Shown here: one piece after another, positions 1 to 9,086 of the stretch | Layout of the letters: each line of letters opens with the position of its first letter | Numbering within the stretch: the first letter of the stretch is position 1 | NCBI GenBank assembly: GCA_002071485.1 | Contig: MWFF01000050.1 | Location: forward strand, 1 to 48,415 | DNA from: Verrucomicrobia bacterium ADurb.Bin006 | GTDB taxonomy: Bacteria > Verrucomicrobiota > Verrucomicrobiia > Limisphaerales > J093 | Length of the DNA stretch: 48,415 nucleotides | Direction of reading: 5' to 3' | Translations under genes and position numbers: made by a program | The notes under the pieces: generated by a model | What the model saw: the letters and a program-made list of their open reading frames with translations, nothing else | Database searches by the model: none | Told to the model about the DNA's origin: nothing

Positions 1-1748
<1,748 letters not shown>

Positions 1749-1775
1749 GGTGTCCGCAGCATACGCGACAAAATC

Positions 1776-1799
1776 CCCTCACCCCGTGGTGGGTGAGGG
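1776..1799 (+). terminator. Hairpin after enolase
   Basis: CCCTCACCC and GGGTGAGGG form a perfect nine-pair stem with a six-base loop, starting 28 bases after the enolase stop. No T-run follows, so it may be a weak intrinsic terminator or an RNA-stabilising 3' hairpin rather than a classical terminator. Confidence 0.4.
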
Positions 1800-1992
1800 A
1801 GCTGCGTGCCCCCACGCCCTCCCCCGTTGTCGCGATCGGGTCGATTCCCTATATTGGCCGGCGTGCCCCTTTCGGGCATCGGGCGACCCCTGCGAGCGAG
1901 AGCGCCGCTCTGGTCCGCTCCGTTGGGACAGAGTGAACCCCGCGTGGGGAGTCCGTTGTTGTTCTTTGACATGACGTGGCGTGAGGCCATCC

Positions 1993-2286
1993 TCAAGACC
2001 AACAGAAGCTCTGTAACCTCAACAGCCCAAGTTGCTCGGCCTGCTTGACCGGCCACCGGCGATTGTCGTGGTAACCGAAGCGCTTGAATTTCATGCAGCG
2101 CACGCGCCGCCGAATCCAGCTATCCAGTTTCCGGAAGACGTGCCGACCCGTAAACCAGCGGGTGGCAAAGTAGTGAGCGGTGCCTCGGATGACTTGGTTG
2201 AGTTTCTCGATGACTGCGGCGTCCAGGTTGTGGGAGCGCACGGTTAAAGCCCGCACCTTGTCTTGAAACTTCTGCTTTTGCCTTTC
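1993..2286 (-). pseudogene. Group II intron maturase relic (C-terminal X domain)
   Basis: The minus-strand frame contains the maturase-specific domain of group II intron reverse transcriptase/maturase proteins: KFQDKVRALT, then EKLNQVIRGTAHYF, FRKLDSWIRRRVRC, and a basic tail ending GLLRLQSF. This matches the family pattern of a basic helix, 'LN..LRGW..YF' and 'LD.WIRRRLR'. Only about 90 residues remain. No reverse transcriptase palm (YADD) lies upstream, where the frame continues into unrelated low-complexity sequence beyond about 2286, and I could not recognise a domain V hairpin on the 3' side. It is best read as the 3' end of a decayed group II intron. The exact edges are uncertain. Confidence 0.75.
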
Positions 2287-2669
2287 AGAGCACAGGAACC
2301 CGCCGCGCAAGCGGCCAGAACCCGCGCCTCTACTCTGGCGCTGCCGCCATCCCCAAGGCCGGGGCGGGGGAGAATCCCTTCCCGGCGCCGGTGCATCAGG
2401 TGGCCCTTTCGCATTGGACTTATAGGCCATGCTTACCCCAAGCCCGAGGGGCAGGGGACACCGTGGGACTTCATCGGTCAGAAGAGTGTTCCGTTTGCAG
2501 CGCGTGATCGCCGGTCGCACGGGAGCCATGAGCGCGTCGCTAACCGCATCCACGACGGCCCGACGTGTCTTCAAAGAGGCGGACAGGACGGACTTCGACA
2601 GAGAGGGGGTATCTCGTCCACGACTCCGGCCCAGGGGCAACCCCACGCATTCCTCTGTAATAGTTCCGT

Positions 2670-2836
2670 CTAACGAGGCAGGGCCTCAGACCAAATCCAG
2701 TTCTCCCCTTCCCATGAGGAGTCCCCGCGTCTCCCCGCCCTTCTCTCCCGCGCCTCGCTTAATAGAATCCTTAACCCGTTTAACGCAGCACAAGAACTCG
2801 ACTTGTCTGCAACATGTTTCACCGGTCCAGGATTCT
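2670..2836 (-). repeat. Interspersed palindromic repeat, family A, long copy
   Basis: This 167-bp copy is the reverse complement of a 166-bp copy at 39976-40141. Its core (2764-2836, 73 bp) begins AGAATCC and ends GGATTCT, so it can fold on itself; the rest carries a second inverted pair, AGCGAGGC / GCCTCGTT. Related 73- and 79-bp cores lie at 34194-34266 and 28528-28606. Here the element follows the stop of infC and could end its transcript. Confidence 0.85.
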
Positions 2837-2912
2837 AGCCCGGACTGGCCGACGTCCCGGAGTGCGCGGCCGCGCTGTGGCCGAGGCTTTGTCGAGCGCT
2901 GGGGCTGGCACG

Positions 2913-3460
2913 CTAGGGGCGCGGGAGCGGGGTGAGCATGACATTCATGTCGCGGTCGCCGAGCGTCTTGGGCGGCGCGTCGGCCTGACCGTAGGGAGCA
3001 AGTTCCTGGACGAATCGGTTGACGCTGCCGATGCCGAATTCCTCGTGGATTCTCTGGCGGCCCTTGAAGCGCAGTATCACCCGCACCTTCATGTCGTCGC
3101 AGAGGAACTCGATGGCGCGGGACAACTTGATGCTGAAGTCATGGGGTCGATGCTCGCGCTCAACTGGACTTCCTTAATCCTGCTGCCTGCGTTCTTTGTG
3201 TCCTTCTGGTTCTTGGCTTCCTCGTACTTGAGCTTGTCGTAGTTGACGATGCGGCAGACCGGCGGTGTGGCGGTAGGGGCGATCTCGACGAGATCCAAGC
3301 CCTTGCTCTGGGCCACGCGCAGGGCGTCGGCCAGCGGCATGACACCCAGTTGCTGTTTGTTCTCGTCAAGCACCCGAGTCTCTCGGGCGCGGATCTTGCC
3401 GTTTCGGCGGTGCTGAGGTTCGCGTGACGGAAACGGACGCTTGAAAAAAGGGCGGCTCAA
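2913..3460 (-). CDS. infC: Translation initiation factor IF-3, with an apparent frameshift
   Basis: IF-3 binds the 30S subunit and checks start-codon selection. The N-terminal domain and linker are clear: ENKQQLGVMPLADALRVAQ, LDLVEIAPTATPPVCRIVNY, KNQKDTK and IKEVQL. At about 3140 the frame runs into unrelated residues and stops at 3089. The next minus-strand frame continues exactly where the first leaves off, with FSIKLSRAIEFL, VRVILRFKGR and PPKTLGDRDMNVMLTP, to a TAG at 2913. Reading five C instead of four after ATCGA (3137-3150) rejoins the frames as SIDPHDFSIKLS. IF-3 is normally essential, so a missing base in a C-run (sequencing or assembly error) is the likeliest cause. The start is TTG at 3460 with an AAGGGGG stretch close upstream; IF-3 genes commonly use rare starts. 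The usual partners rpmI and rplT are not adjacent. Confidence 0.9.
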
Positions 3461-3689
3461 TGCCCCCTTGCAGGTTGGGGACAGATCATGGGGTGGTTAT
3501 AGCTCGACGGGCAACGGGCGGATTGGCTTTGCGGCGAGAGGCGGTGGCTTGGGGCATAGGGCCGCACCTGCCCAATGCCGCGTCGAAATCGCCGGCACAA
3601 AGCGAGCAGGGGCGGCCTCGGCCAGGCCTCAAGCGAATAGAAGTGTGTGTGGGAGCCGCACCCGGTGGGCGCGCATCCGGGATGCTCCA

Positions 3690-3995
3690 TCAGTAGCGAT
3701 TGCGACTGTGTCTACCGCCATACCCGCCCCCTCCGCCACCGCGGGCTTCGCGCGGTCTGGCTTCATTGACGGTGAGTGCGCGGCCTTTCCACTCCTTGCC
3801 GTTGAGGGCGGTGATGGCGGCGTCAGCGGCTTCCTTGGTCTCCATGGTGACAAAGCCGAAGCCCCGTGCTTTACCGGTGACGCGGTCCTGCATGAGGTTG
3901 ACCTCGGTGACAGGGCCATGTTGGGCGAAAAGATCCTGAAGATCGTTTTCGATCACATCGTAAGACAGATTGCCGACGTAGAGTTTCGTACTCAT
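3690..3995 (-). CDS. Small RRM-type RNA-binding protein
   Basis: A 101-residue protein made of one RNA recognition motif and a glycine/arginine tail. RNP2 is KLYVGNLS (residues 4-11) and RNP1 is ARGFGFVTM (about 43-51); the tail [16 protein letters not shown] resembles the C-termini of cyanobacterial and verrucomicrobial Rbp proteins. Such proteins bind single-stranded RNA or DNA and are often cold-induced RNA chaperones. It has its own transcript with a long upstream gap (over 300 bases to the next gene), which fits leader-mediated cold regulation, although no cold-box is proven here. The start is supported by the immediate onset of the RRM fold. Confidence 0.92.
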   Translation of the reverse strand: MSTKLYVGNLSYDVIENDLQDLFAQHGPVTEVNLMQDRVTGKARGFGFVTMETKEAADAAITALNGKEWKGRALTVNEARPREARGGGGGGYGGRHSRNRY

Positions 3996-4195
3996 GATGA
4001 TTTTCGTTTCTAGACGGATTGCACATTCCAGACTGTTCCCGACGATCGGGTCTCAAAATCATCATTGAAGCACGTTCAAGTGAGGATCTTCCAGGGCTTG
4101 AAATCGCCAAGTGTCTAGCTGCGGTCAACGTAGGCGGAGTTCGGCCAAACGCAAAGACAATTCTCGAGGAGAAACGCTGGAGCAGTGCATCGTGA

Positions 4196-4231
4196 GGTTG
4201 TTGGTGGGAATCGAGTTTGCGCCGCGTGGCG
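4196..4231 (-). repeat. Repeat family B, partial copy
   Basis: On the minus strand this reads CTCGATTCCCACCAAC followed by AACCTCACGATGCAC, matching the 3' half of the family B elements at 8298, 14324 and 36019. The 5' hairpin half is replaced by a GCGCC-rich stretch. It lies about 200 bases upstream of the RRM gene start. Confidence 0.5.
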
Positions 4232-4275
4232 ACACGCAGCCTGCAGAGTGGGCATGCTCAGCGTGCAGGCCGGGT

Positions 4276-4320
4276 CCCCTGACCCGGCGCCCGCACCGAT
4301 GTCTGTCCTTGCGCCGCGTG
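4276..4320 (-). repeat. Repeat family C, copy 1
   Basis: A 45-bp sequence whose reverse complement matches 8895-8939 at 43 of 45 bases (core ACAGACATCGGTGC, then GGCGCCGGGTCAGGGG). It contains the small palindrome GGGTC/GACCC. In the other copy this sequence abuts the right end of a decayed insertion element, so this may be a relic of the same kind of element. Confidence 0.7.
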
Positions 4321-4332
4321 GCGGCCTGCAGT

Positions 4333-5886
4333 TCAGGCTGTGACCTGACTCTGGCGCAGTCTGATCCCGCGGTCCGGCTCATCGAGTCCCAACCGCAGCA
4401 TCCGGACCGGCAGTTCCGGTTTCCGGGTCAGCGTCCTGCGGCGGAATGGACTGCTGAGCAACTTGAGGAGGTCGGAGGTCTTCATGTGCCGGCCAAAGGC
4501 GCGGAGGAGCCTCCAGGTCTGGATTGGGCGCCTGAGAAGGCGCCGGCGGAAGAGGAGAGCGTAGCCTTTGGCCCGCAGCCGGTTCACAACGGCGCTGGGC
4601 AGGGTGGTGGGGTCGATGTCCGAGCACTTGAACCACTTGTCCCAGTCCTGGTGGTCCTCGATGATCTCTCGAGCCACGTACTCGCGCCAGAGCGGCGTGC
4701 CGCGGTAAACGCAGAGGCGATTGAAGCCGAAGGTGTCCAACTCGAGCCGGGCGGCGAACCGGAAGCTCTCGAGGATGTCGTCGGCCGTCTCGTCGGGGGA
4801 GCCGACCACGAAGAAGCCGTGGATGCGGTCGATGCCATGGCGTTTGGCTTCCCTGACAGCGTGCTCGATCTGTTCGGGCGTCTGCTCTTTGTTGAGGCGG
4901 TCCAAGACTTTCTGGGTCCCGGCCTCGACTCCAAAGGCGAGGAAGCTGCATCCGGCCTGGCGCATGATCGGCAGTTGATCGATGGCTGCGGCATCCACGC
5001 GTCCTTCGCAGCCCCAATGGAACTGGAGGCCGCGGTCGATGATGCCCCGGCAGATGGCACCGATGCGGTTGCGGTTGATCAGAAAGTGATCGTCGGTGAG
5101 GTAGATCGACCGGTAGCCCTGATCGGCAAGTTCCTGCAACTCGCCCAGCACATGCTCCGGCGACCGGCTGCGCCACCGGCCCTCGCCGAGGGCTGGAATA
5201 TCGCAGTAGATGCAGGCATACGGACAGCCCCTCGAGGTCTGCACGGTGCAGAACTTGTCCAGCGACAGGACCGCCGGAACATCCAGCGGCAGGGACTCGA
5301 TGTAATCGATCGGCAGACTGGTGCGGTCCGGGTACGGGAACCGGTCGAGGTCGCGGAGGAGGGGTCGCGGGGCGTTGACGACGGTCTTGCCGTCCCGCCG
5401 CCAGACCAATCCGGCCACGGACTCCGGCTGCCGGATGTGTTCGAGGTAATCTGGCAGGAGTTCCTCGCCTTCCCCTTTGCCCACGCAGTCGATGTCCGGG
5501 CAGTCCTCGAGGATGCGATCCGCATTCATGGTGGCGAAGGGGCCGCCGACGATGATTGGGGTGGACGGGGCGACGCACTTCAACCGGCGGGCCATGCGTT
5601 TGGCGGCCGGGTAGGTGGTGGTCGAGAGAAACGAGAGTCCGATCACATCGGGCCGATCGTGTGAAACCGCGTCGGCAATGTGCTGCTCCGTCATCTCCGG
5701 ATGGCACGTGTCGAACATGCGCACTTGGTGTCCGTGCCGGCGCACGACCGGGGCAAGCGTCTGGATACCCAGGGGCGGAAACGCCATGACCCGAATCCGG
5801 CCGCTGTCGGACGTCGACGGACCGAGATGCGGCGGGAGGACGCGCGAGAAGTTCTCGTCCCCGACGTGGACGAGGAAGGTGTTCAT
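4333..5886 (-). CDS. B12-binding-domain radical SAM protein
   Basis: A 517-residue enzyme with the standard architecture: an N-terminal cobalamin-binding-type Rossmann domain (about 30-155, including DVIGLSFLSTTTYPAAKR and IIVGGPFA) and a radical SAM barrel with the cluster motif C221-x3-C225-x2-C228 (RGCPYACIYCD). Further barrel elements are YLTDDHFL, LAFGVEAGTQKVLD and GFFVVGSPDET. Family members carry out methylations, C-C bond formation or ring rearrangements, often in lipid, pigment or natural-product pathways; the substrate here cannot be read from sequence. The classical cobalamin-axial DxHxxG motif is not evident, which is usual for this class. The gene lies 102 bases downstream of a second, longer radical SAM gene on the same strand, suggesting cotranscription and perhaps successive steps in one pathway. 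Confidence 0.93.
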   Translation of the reverse strand: MNTFLVHVGDENFSRVLPPHLGPSTSDSGRIRVMAFPPLGIQTLAPVVRRHGHQVRMFDTCHPEMTEQHIADAVSHDRPDVIGLSFLSTTTYPAAKRMARRLKCVAPSTPIIVGGPFATMNADRILEDCPDIDCVGKGEGEELLPDYLEHIRQPESVAGLVWRRDGKTVVNAPRPLLRDLDRFPYPDRTSLPIDYIESLPLDVPAVLSLDKFCTVQTSRGCPYACIYCDIPALGEGRWRSRSPEHVLGELQELADQGYRSIYLTDDHFLINRNRIGAICRGIIDRGLQFHWGCEGRVDAAAIDQLPIMRQAGCSFLAFGVEAGTQKVLDRLNKEQTPEQIEHAVREAKRHGIDRIHGFFVVGSPDETADDILESFRFAARLELDTFGFNRLCVYRGTPLWREYVAREIIEDHQDWDKWFKCSDIDPTTLPSAVVNRLRAKGYALLFRRRLLRRPIQTWRLLRAFGRHMKTSDLLKLLSSPFRRRTLTRKPELPVRMLRLGLDEPDRGIRLRQSQVTA

Positions 5887-5988
5887 GGGCTGGGGATGGC
5901 GGGCGGAGGCAGGGGCTTTCTAACCCGCATAGCAGTCCTCACGCGAGGTCTGACCGCCCTGTGCGCTGACGGGGTATGAAACATGGGG

Positions 5989-7941
5989 TTAGCCCGTGTA
6001 CAGCTCGAACATGCCGGCCAGGAGGGCCAGTTCGGGGTGAGCCACCGCCAGGTCGGGCAGGACCAGGCGAATGCGCTCGCGATAGGCTGCGAGCGTGTTT
6101 CGCAGAGGCTGCAAGTTGTCGATCTTGTCCCAATGGAGCTTGTGCAAATCGAGCAGCAACCGGCTTTTGCTCCGAGCCAGCGAATCGCTGATGCGCTGGG
6201 CGAGGGCGGCCGCATCGGCAGCCGACAGGGCGCCTTCAAGGCGCAGCCAGACGTGCTGTTTGGCATGCTGGAGTTCGACCTGAACGGAGAACTCGGGGCT
6301 GGATGTCACGCGACGCAGTTCCTCCCACAGATCGAGCGCGCTCCAGTGTTTGTCGGCCATGCGATACGCGGTGCGGGTGAGCCGCGGATGCTGGAAGAGA
6401 TCGCATTTCAACGTCAGGCCGGTCCAAAGCGCCGCGCCGACGGCCAGCAGCGACTCGAGCCGCTGAGCGCGGCTGGGCTGGCCCAGGGCGGCATGGATGC
6501 CGCGCTCGAGATCTCGAATCCAGTGCCGCACCGCGGCGTTGGGTCCGAGCAGCCTGCCGGCCAGGAACACCGGGTAAGCCATCCTGAGATCTCGGGCATA
6601 GCATTCGGCCTTCTGCCGCAGCAGAGGATTGGGCGAGTCCTTGAGCTTGCGATAGCCAAGGAACCTGGTCTCGAGAACCCGGATGATGCTGGGGCCCAGC
6701 CGCTGGAAATCCTGTTCAAAACACCAACGCTGCATCTCCTCGATTGCCTCCGGTGCGAGCGTGGGGTGTTTGATCATCGTCGTGAACCCATCCGCGGAAC
6801 GATAGTAGAGTTCCGGATTCCGGCTCAGCGTGTCCTGCAGGAGATTGTCCCTGATCACGCGTTCGTAGAACGGGGTGCCGGGCACGGGGCCGTAGATGAG
6901 GAATTGCGCGAGAGCCGGCTTGAGCTTGAGCAGGGCATCGAGTTCCTGAGCGACCACCTGCCGGTCCTGGTAATCGAATCCGACAATCATCGAAGCCAGC
7001 ACGGTGATGCCGTGCTCGCGAAACTCGGTGAGGATGTCTTCGACGGGGCGTCCCTGTTGTTTGGCGTAGCCGGAGCGGGTTCCCTCGTAGCCGATCCAGA
7101 CGCCGTCGATACCCATCTCGAGGATCTGATCGACCGTGTACTGGCTGATGGCCTTGACGCTGGCAAAGACAAAAAGCGAGAGCGACTTGCCGCTCTCGAC
7201 CACCGCATCGCGAAATGCCAGTGCCCGCCTCTTGTCGAGGAGGAAATCCTCGTCCAGGATCGAAAACACCATGCCCGGGTCGATGTCGTGATAGCGCTCG
7301 ATGACCCCGAAGATGTCTTTCCCATCCGGCAAGAGACGGATGTGTTTGCGGCCAAAGAAGTGCGAGGTGCAGCAGAAGTCGCAGCCGTTGGGGCAGCCGA
7401 GCCCGGCAAAGATCATTCCCGTGCTCGAAACCTCCTGCCCAAACACCTTTAATCGGCTCACGATCAGGGGGTGCTTGTAGGGCATGGGGATCGCGTCCTC
7501 ACCGAGCAAGCGGCGCATGAAGGCCACCCCCTCTTCGCGGCAGATATGGTCGGCGTAGGGCCTGAGCACATCGTCGCTCAACACGGTGCCGTAGCCGCCC
7601 AGAACGATCTTGCTGCGCGGTGCATAGCGGCGGATGAGCGCGACCGTTTCCTTCATCTTGTGCATGAGCGCCATGATGAAGCACACGCCCACGTAATCGT
7701 ATCCCTTGCGCAGTTCGGCAATGAGTTCGCGCCGCGACGGGTATTGCAGCACCACGGTCGGAGCGTCGAGATTCTCGGCGATGTAATCGAGTCCGAACTG
7801 CACATGAACCGCGCGCGGGCTGAACAGGCCTTGCGCGCGGGTCACCTGGCTGTGCAGAAGTTCATAGCCGACGGAGGAGGCATCGCCGTGCCTCGGCCCC
7901 AAGGGTCGGCAAACACTGGTCAAGAGGACTTTTTTCGACAT
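5989..7941 (-). CDS. Radical SAM protein with STAS-like C-terminus
   Basis: A 650-residue protein. Residues about 55-150 form a B12-binding-like Rossmann region (YDYVGVCFIM, KIVLGGYGTVLSDD). The radical SAM barrel follows with C183-x3-C187-x2-C190 (GLGCPNGCDFCCTS), FSILDEDFLLDKRRA and ASMIVGFD. A helical segment spans about 400-540. The last hundred residues (about 545-640: VWLRLEGALSAADAAALAQR, then LLLDLHKLHWDKIDNLQPL) look like a STAS/anti-sigma-antagonist fold, an unusual appendage for a radical SAM enzyme; that assignment is by pattern only. The chemistry is unknown. It is the first gene of a likely two-gene unit with the shorter radical SAM gene. The start MSKKVLLTSV is a natural N-terminus for this family. 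Confidence 0.92.
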   Translation of the reverse strand: MSKKVLLTSVCRPLGPRHGDASSVGYELLHSQVTRAQGLFSPRAVHVQFGLDYIAENLDAPTVVLQYPSRRELIAELRKGYDYVGVCFIMALMHKMKETVALIRRYAPRSKIVLGGYGTVLSDDVLRPYADHICREEGVAFMRRLLGEDAIPMPYKHPLIVSRLKVFGQEVSSTGMIFAGLGCPNGCDFCCTSHFFGRKHIRLLPDGKDIFGVIERYHDIDPGMVFSILDEDFLLDKRRALAFRDAVVESGKSLSLFVFASVKAISQYTVDQILEMGIDGVWIGYEGTRSGYAKQQGRPVEDILTEFREHGITVLASMIVGFDYQDRQVVAQELDALLKLKPALAQFLIYGPVPGTPFYERVIRDNLLQDTLSRNPELYYRSADGFTTMIKHPTLAPEAIEEMQRWCFEQDFQRLGPSIIRVLETRFLGYRKLKDSPNPLLRQKAECYARDLRMAYPVFLAGRLLGPNAAVRHWIRDLERGIHAALGQPSRAQRLESLLAVGAALWTGLTLKCDLFQHPRLTRTAYRMADKHWSALDLWEELRRVTSSPEFSVQVELQHAKQHVWLRLEGALSAADAAALAQRISDSLARSKSRLLLDLHKLHWDKIDNLQPLRNTLAAYRERIRLVLPDLAVAHPELALLAGMFELYTG

Positions 7942-8297
7942 TCGCTTCGGCTTGCGGATTCCCGCAGGGTCAACTGAACGCTGCTTTCAATCATGCCCGC
8001 TGCAATGGCGCGGCGGGCGAGGCTGGACGTGACGTGAAGGTTCAGTGACTCCACGAAGCGGTGCCGGCTCGACCTGTTTAGCCCCAGGGACGACGCATGC
8101 CACGACTCCGGCACACCAAGCCCCGGTCAATGAATTGGAGCACCCGGGCTTCGCGCGAACTGAGGCAGACGCCCTCGATTTGAAGCGACTCCAGTCGGTC
8201 AGATGCGCTCTTATAGTCCCTGCCCGCCGACTTCGCAAGGAAATCCAACAGGAAATCCAGCGAAAATCACGGGCAATCAGCCACAATTGCGGAAAGA
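7942..8297. other. Intergenic stretch upstream of the radical SAM pair
   Basis: No gene is supported. A minus-strand frame at about 8098-8272 is open for some 55 codons without a start codon and matches no family I recognise. The stretch probably contains the promoter of the radical SAM genes, but no clear -35/-10 pair is visible. Confidence 0.3.
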
Positions 8298-8345
8298 GTG
8301 CATCGGGTTGTTGTCGGCGTTCTGTCGCCCGGCGAGGCCACCGGG
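8298..8345 (-). repeat. Repeat family B
   Basis: On the minus strand the element begins with a hairpin (CCCGGTG / CGCCGGG, loop GCCT) followed by CGACAGAACGCCGACAACAA and ends CCGATGCAC. The same layout occurs at 14324-14371 and 36019-36066, always in the same strand orientation. Confidence 0.75.
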
Positions 8346-8373
8346 CCTTCACAGAATGTAGACTCCCGCTGTA

Positions 8374-8902
8374 GGCCGCGTGCCCCCACGCGGCGCTGGA
8401 GTTTGGACATTTTTTTGCCGGACTCGAAACGGCCACTGGGGTAAATCGTGGGCGCAGTGGAACCGATCCGCGTCCAGGGCCGCACGCTCACGGGCGATGA
8501 TCTGGCGTGGTTGCAGGCTCTGATCGAGCAGCATCCGGCCTGGCATCGCACAGCCCTCTCGCAGTACCTAGCAAAGTCCCGGCGCTCTTGGTGGCCATGT
8601 ATAGTTGGCTTCGGTTAGCCGGCCTCAAGTGCTACGGCCCCACGCGTACACAAGTCTATGAACCCATGCCCAAATGGCGTCGTGGAGCCAAGCGCCCCTC
8701 CTGTTTGGACCTCGTCACACTGCTGCGCAAGCAACTGGCCGACCATCCGGTCACATTCCCGACGGCCAAAGCCCCCGCAACCTACCCCATGATGGTCGGC
8801 AGCGCCGCCGCCTGAGATTCTCCCCTCGCCGCCTCACACTGCCCCCCGCCAAAATCCGTCTTCAGAATGTCCAAACTCCAAGGCCGCGTGCCCCCACGCG
8901 GC
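8374..8902. mobile_element. Remnant of an insertion element with palindromic ends
   Basis: Two copies of the same 21-bp palindrome (GGCCGCGTG, four bases, CACGCGGC) at 8374-8394 and 8882-8902 bracket a 15-bp inverted repeat, TGGAGTTTGGACATT at 8397-8411 and its complement at 8866-8880. Inside is a broken gene with a DUF4338/DruA-like N-terminus and a transposase-like C-terminus (8448-8815). The layout is that of a decayed transposable element about 0.5 kb long. No target-site duplication was confirmed. Confidence 0.65.
8448..8815 (+). pseudogene. Broken DUF4338/DruA-like transposase gene
   Basis: From GTG 8448 the frame reads RVQGRTLTGDDLAWLQALIE, then QHPAWHRTALSQYLA, the winged-helix start typical of DUF4338 proteins (pattern 'GR.LT..DL..I..LI..HP...R..LS..L'). 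After about 40 residues it reaches a stop. Another plus-strand frame then gives the end of a transposase-like protein: YSWLRLAGLKCYGP, MPKWRRGAKRPSCLDLVTLL, to a TGA at 8813-8815. The whole middle is missing, so this is an internal deletion plus frameshift. DUF4338 is also the family of DruA of the Druantia phage-defence system, but the inverted-repeat ends point to a transposon relic, not a defence gene. The family of the C-terminal part is not assigned. Confidence 0.65.
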
Positions 8903-8939
8903 GCGAGGACAGACATCGGTGCAGGCGCCGGGTCAGGGG
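8895..8939 (+). repeat. Repeat family C, copy 2
   Basis: A 45-bp match (43 identical) to the reverse complement of 4276-4320. It overlaps the right-hand palindrome of the decayed insertion element and continues outward. Confidence 0.7.
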
Positions 8940-9086
8940 CACGCGGCCCACAAGCTGAGAATGCCTATTCTATGTGAACGTGGCGAGACGCGGCAGAGTA
9001 AACTGGCTGAAGCTATTGATATGGGCCGCGGAGGGTTCGATGAAGAGGTCTGCTTTGCCATAGGCCTTTCCTTTCGCGTACGCGTG

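Noticed and set aside
8098..8272. Possible small minus-strand protein before the radical SAM genes
   Set aside because: No start codon, about 55 codons only, and no recognisable family.
8448..8815. DruA of a Druantia phage-defence system
   Set aside because: Only the N-terminal winged helix of DUF4338 is present, the gene is deleted and frameshifted, and it has inverted-repeat ends with a transposase-like tail; no other Druantia gene is present.
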